DNA from: Flavobacteriales bacterium
GTDB taxonomy: Bacteria > Bacteroidota > Bacteroidia > Flavobacteriales_D > Parvicellaceae
DNA length: 6,179 nucleotides
Direction of reading: 5' to 3'
NCBI GenBank assembly: GCA_026993705.1
Contig: JALWSJ010000193.1
Location: forward strand, 1 to 6,179
Position 1 is the stretch's first letter. Each line of letters begins with the position of its first letter. Positions 6,026 to 6,179 of the stretch are shown piece by piece. The notes under the pieces are model-generated. The model was not told where the DNA came from. It saw nothing but the letters and a program-made list of their open reading frames with translations, and did no database searches. A program made the position numbers and the translations under genes.

Positions 6026-6174
6026 GCGAGTGGAATGAGTGCATAGAAAGTGAGTTTTAGTTTCTTTAGATGATGAAAAAATTCTTTGCATAGCCGAGCT
6101 ATGGAAATAATTTTTGAAGAAATATAAAGGAAATAAAAGCACTTTATAGTACTCATTATACTTGTGTTAGGGAT
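6017..6174. repeat. 158-nt imperfect palindrome (possible MITE, paired repeat ends, or structured RNA)
   Basis: The outer arms 6017-6052 and 6140-6174 match as reverse complements at 29 of 36 columns with one gap, including ATCCCTAAC/GTTAGGGAT at the tips and AATGAGT/ACTCATT. The inner arms 6077-6094 and 6098-6115 match at 16 of 18 positions around a three-base CGA loop, with CATAGC/GCTATG at the top. The stretches between show weaker but in-register T-rich/A-rich pairing (TTTTA, TTTC, TTTA blocks). The symmetry centre of inner and outer arms coincides near 6096, so this is one continuous structure. It contains no ORF of note. Its left tip overlaps the end of the forward repeat. Together with 5874-6016 it accounts for the 374-base gene-free tail of the window. 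Confidence 0.75.
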
Positions 6175-6179
6175 TCCAA

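Noticed and set aside
6017..6174. Integron attC-like site: CCCTAAC ... GTTAGGG at the palindrome tips resembles RYYYAAC ... GTTRRRY core sites.
   Set aside because: Each tip departs from the core consensus at one position, the palindrome is longer than usual attC sites, no integrase gene is visible, and the neighbouring genes are housekeeping genes with their own promoters, unlike cassettes.
6017..6174. 6S RNA candidate because of the long hairpin with a weaker middle part.
   Set aside because: The middle region still pairs in register and is not a clean open bubble, no promoter box precedes it, and its tip looks like the end of a repeat. Size and shape alone are not enough.

Overview
The window looks like chromosomal DNA of a flavobacterium-type Bacteroidota. 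Four signs support this: a 730-residue type III glutamine synthetase, a T9SS-associated 'gliding motility' C-terminal (CHU_C) domain, A-rich translation starts without clear Shine-Dalgarno sequences, and TAnnTTTG-type -7 promoter boxes. All five genes lie on the + strand. They encode a TPMT-family SAM-dependent methyltransferase, an ECF-like sigma factor, a membrane-anchored PKD/CHU_C protein, type III glutamine synthetase and a Mn-type superoxide dismutase.

Layout. Positions 1-110 hold the end of a structured intergenic repeat in reverse orientation, with a perfect 20-bp hairpin arm pair. A TAnnTTTG box (126-133) and a 16-nt palindrome (135-150) precede the methyltransferase (154-732). After a 163-nt AT-rich spacer with no convincing promoter comes a two-gene operon. 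The sigma factor gene (896-1456) overlaps the PKD/CHU_C gene (1453-2793) by four bases (ATGA), and a 15-bp-stem terminator follows (2825-2875). A -7 box directly after that T-run starts the glutamine synthetase transcript (2915-5107). Another -7 box at 5145-5152 precedes the superoxide dismutase (5197-5805), which has its own terminator (5827-5856). The last 374 bases contain no gene. They hold a second, forward copy of the same repeat (5874-6025), whose end merges into a 158-nt imperfect palindrome (6017-6174).

How the genes work together. Glutamine synthetase (ammonium assimilation) and superoxide dismutase (oxidative defence) are housekeeping genes, each apparently with its own promoter. 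The sigma factor and its overlapping partner are the most suggestive pair. The partner has a short N-terminal segment predicted to be cytoplasmic, one membrane helix and a large exported part. That is the layout expected of a membrane anti-sigma factor or sensor, although no recognised anti-sigma domain is visible. The least explained DNA is the repeat/palindrome material at the two window ends. No phage, CRISPR, transposase or defence genes are present.
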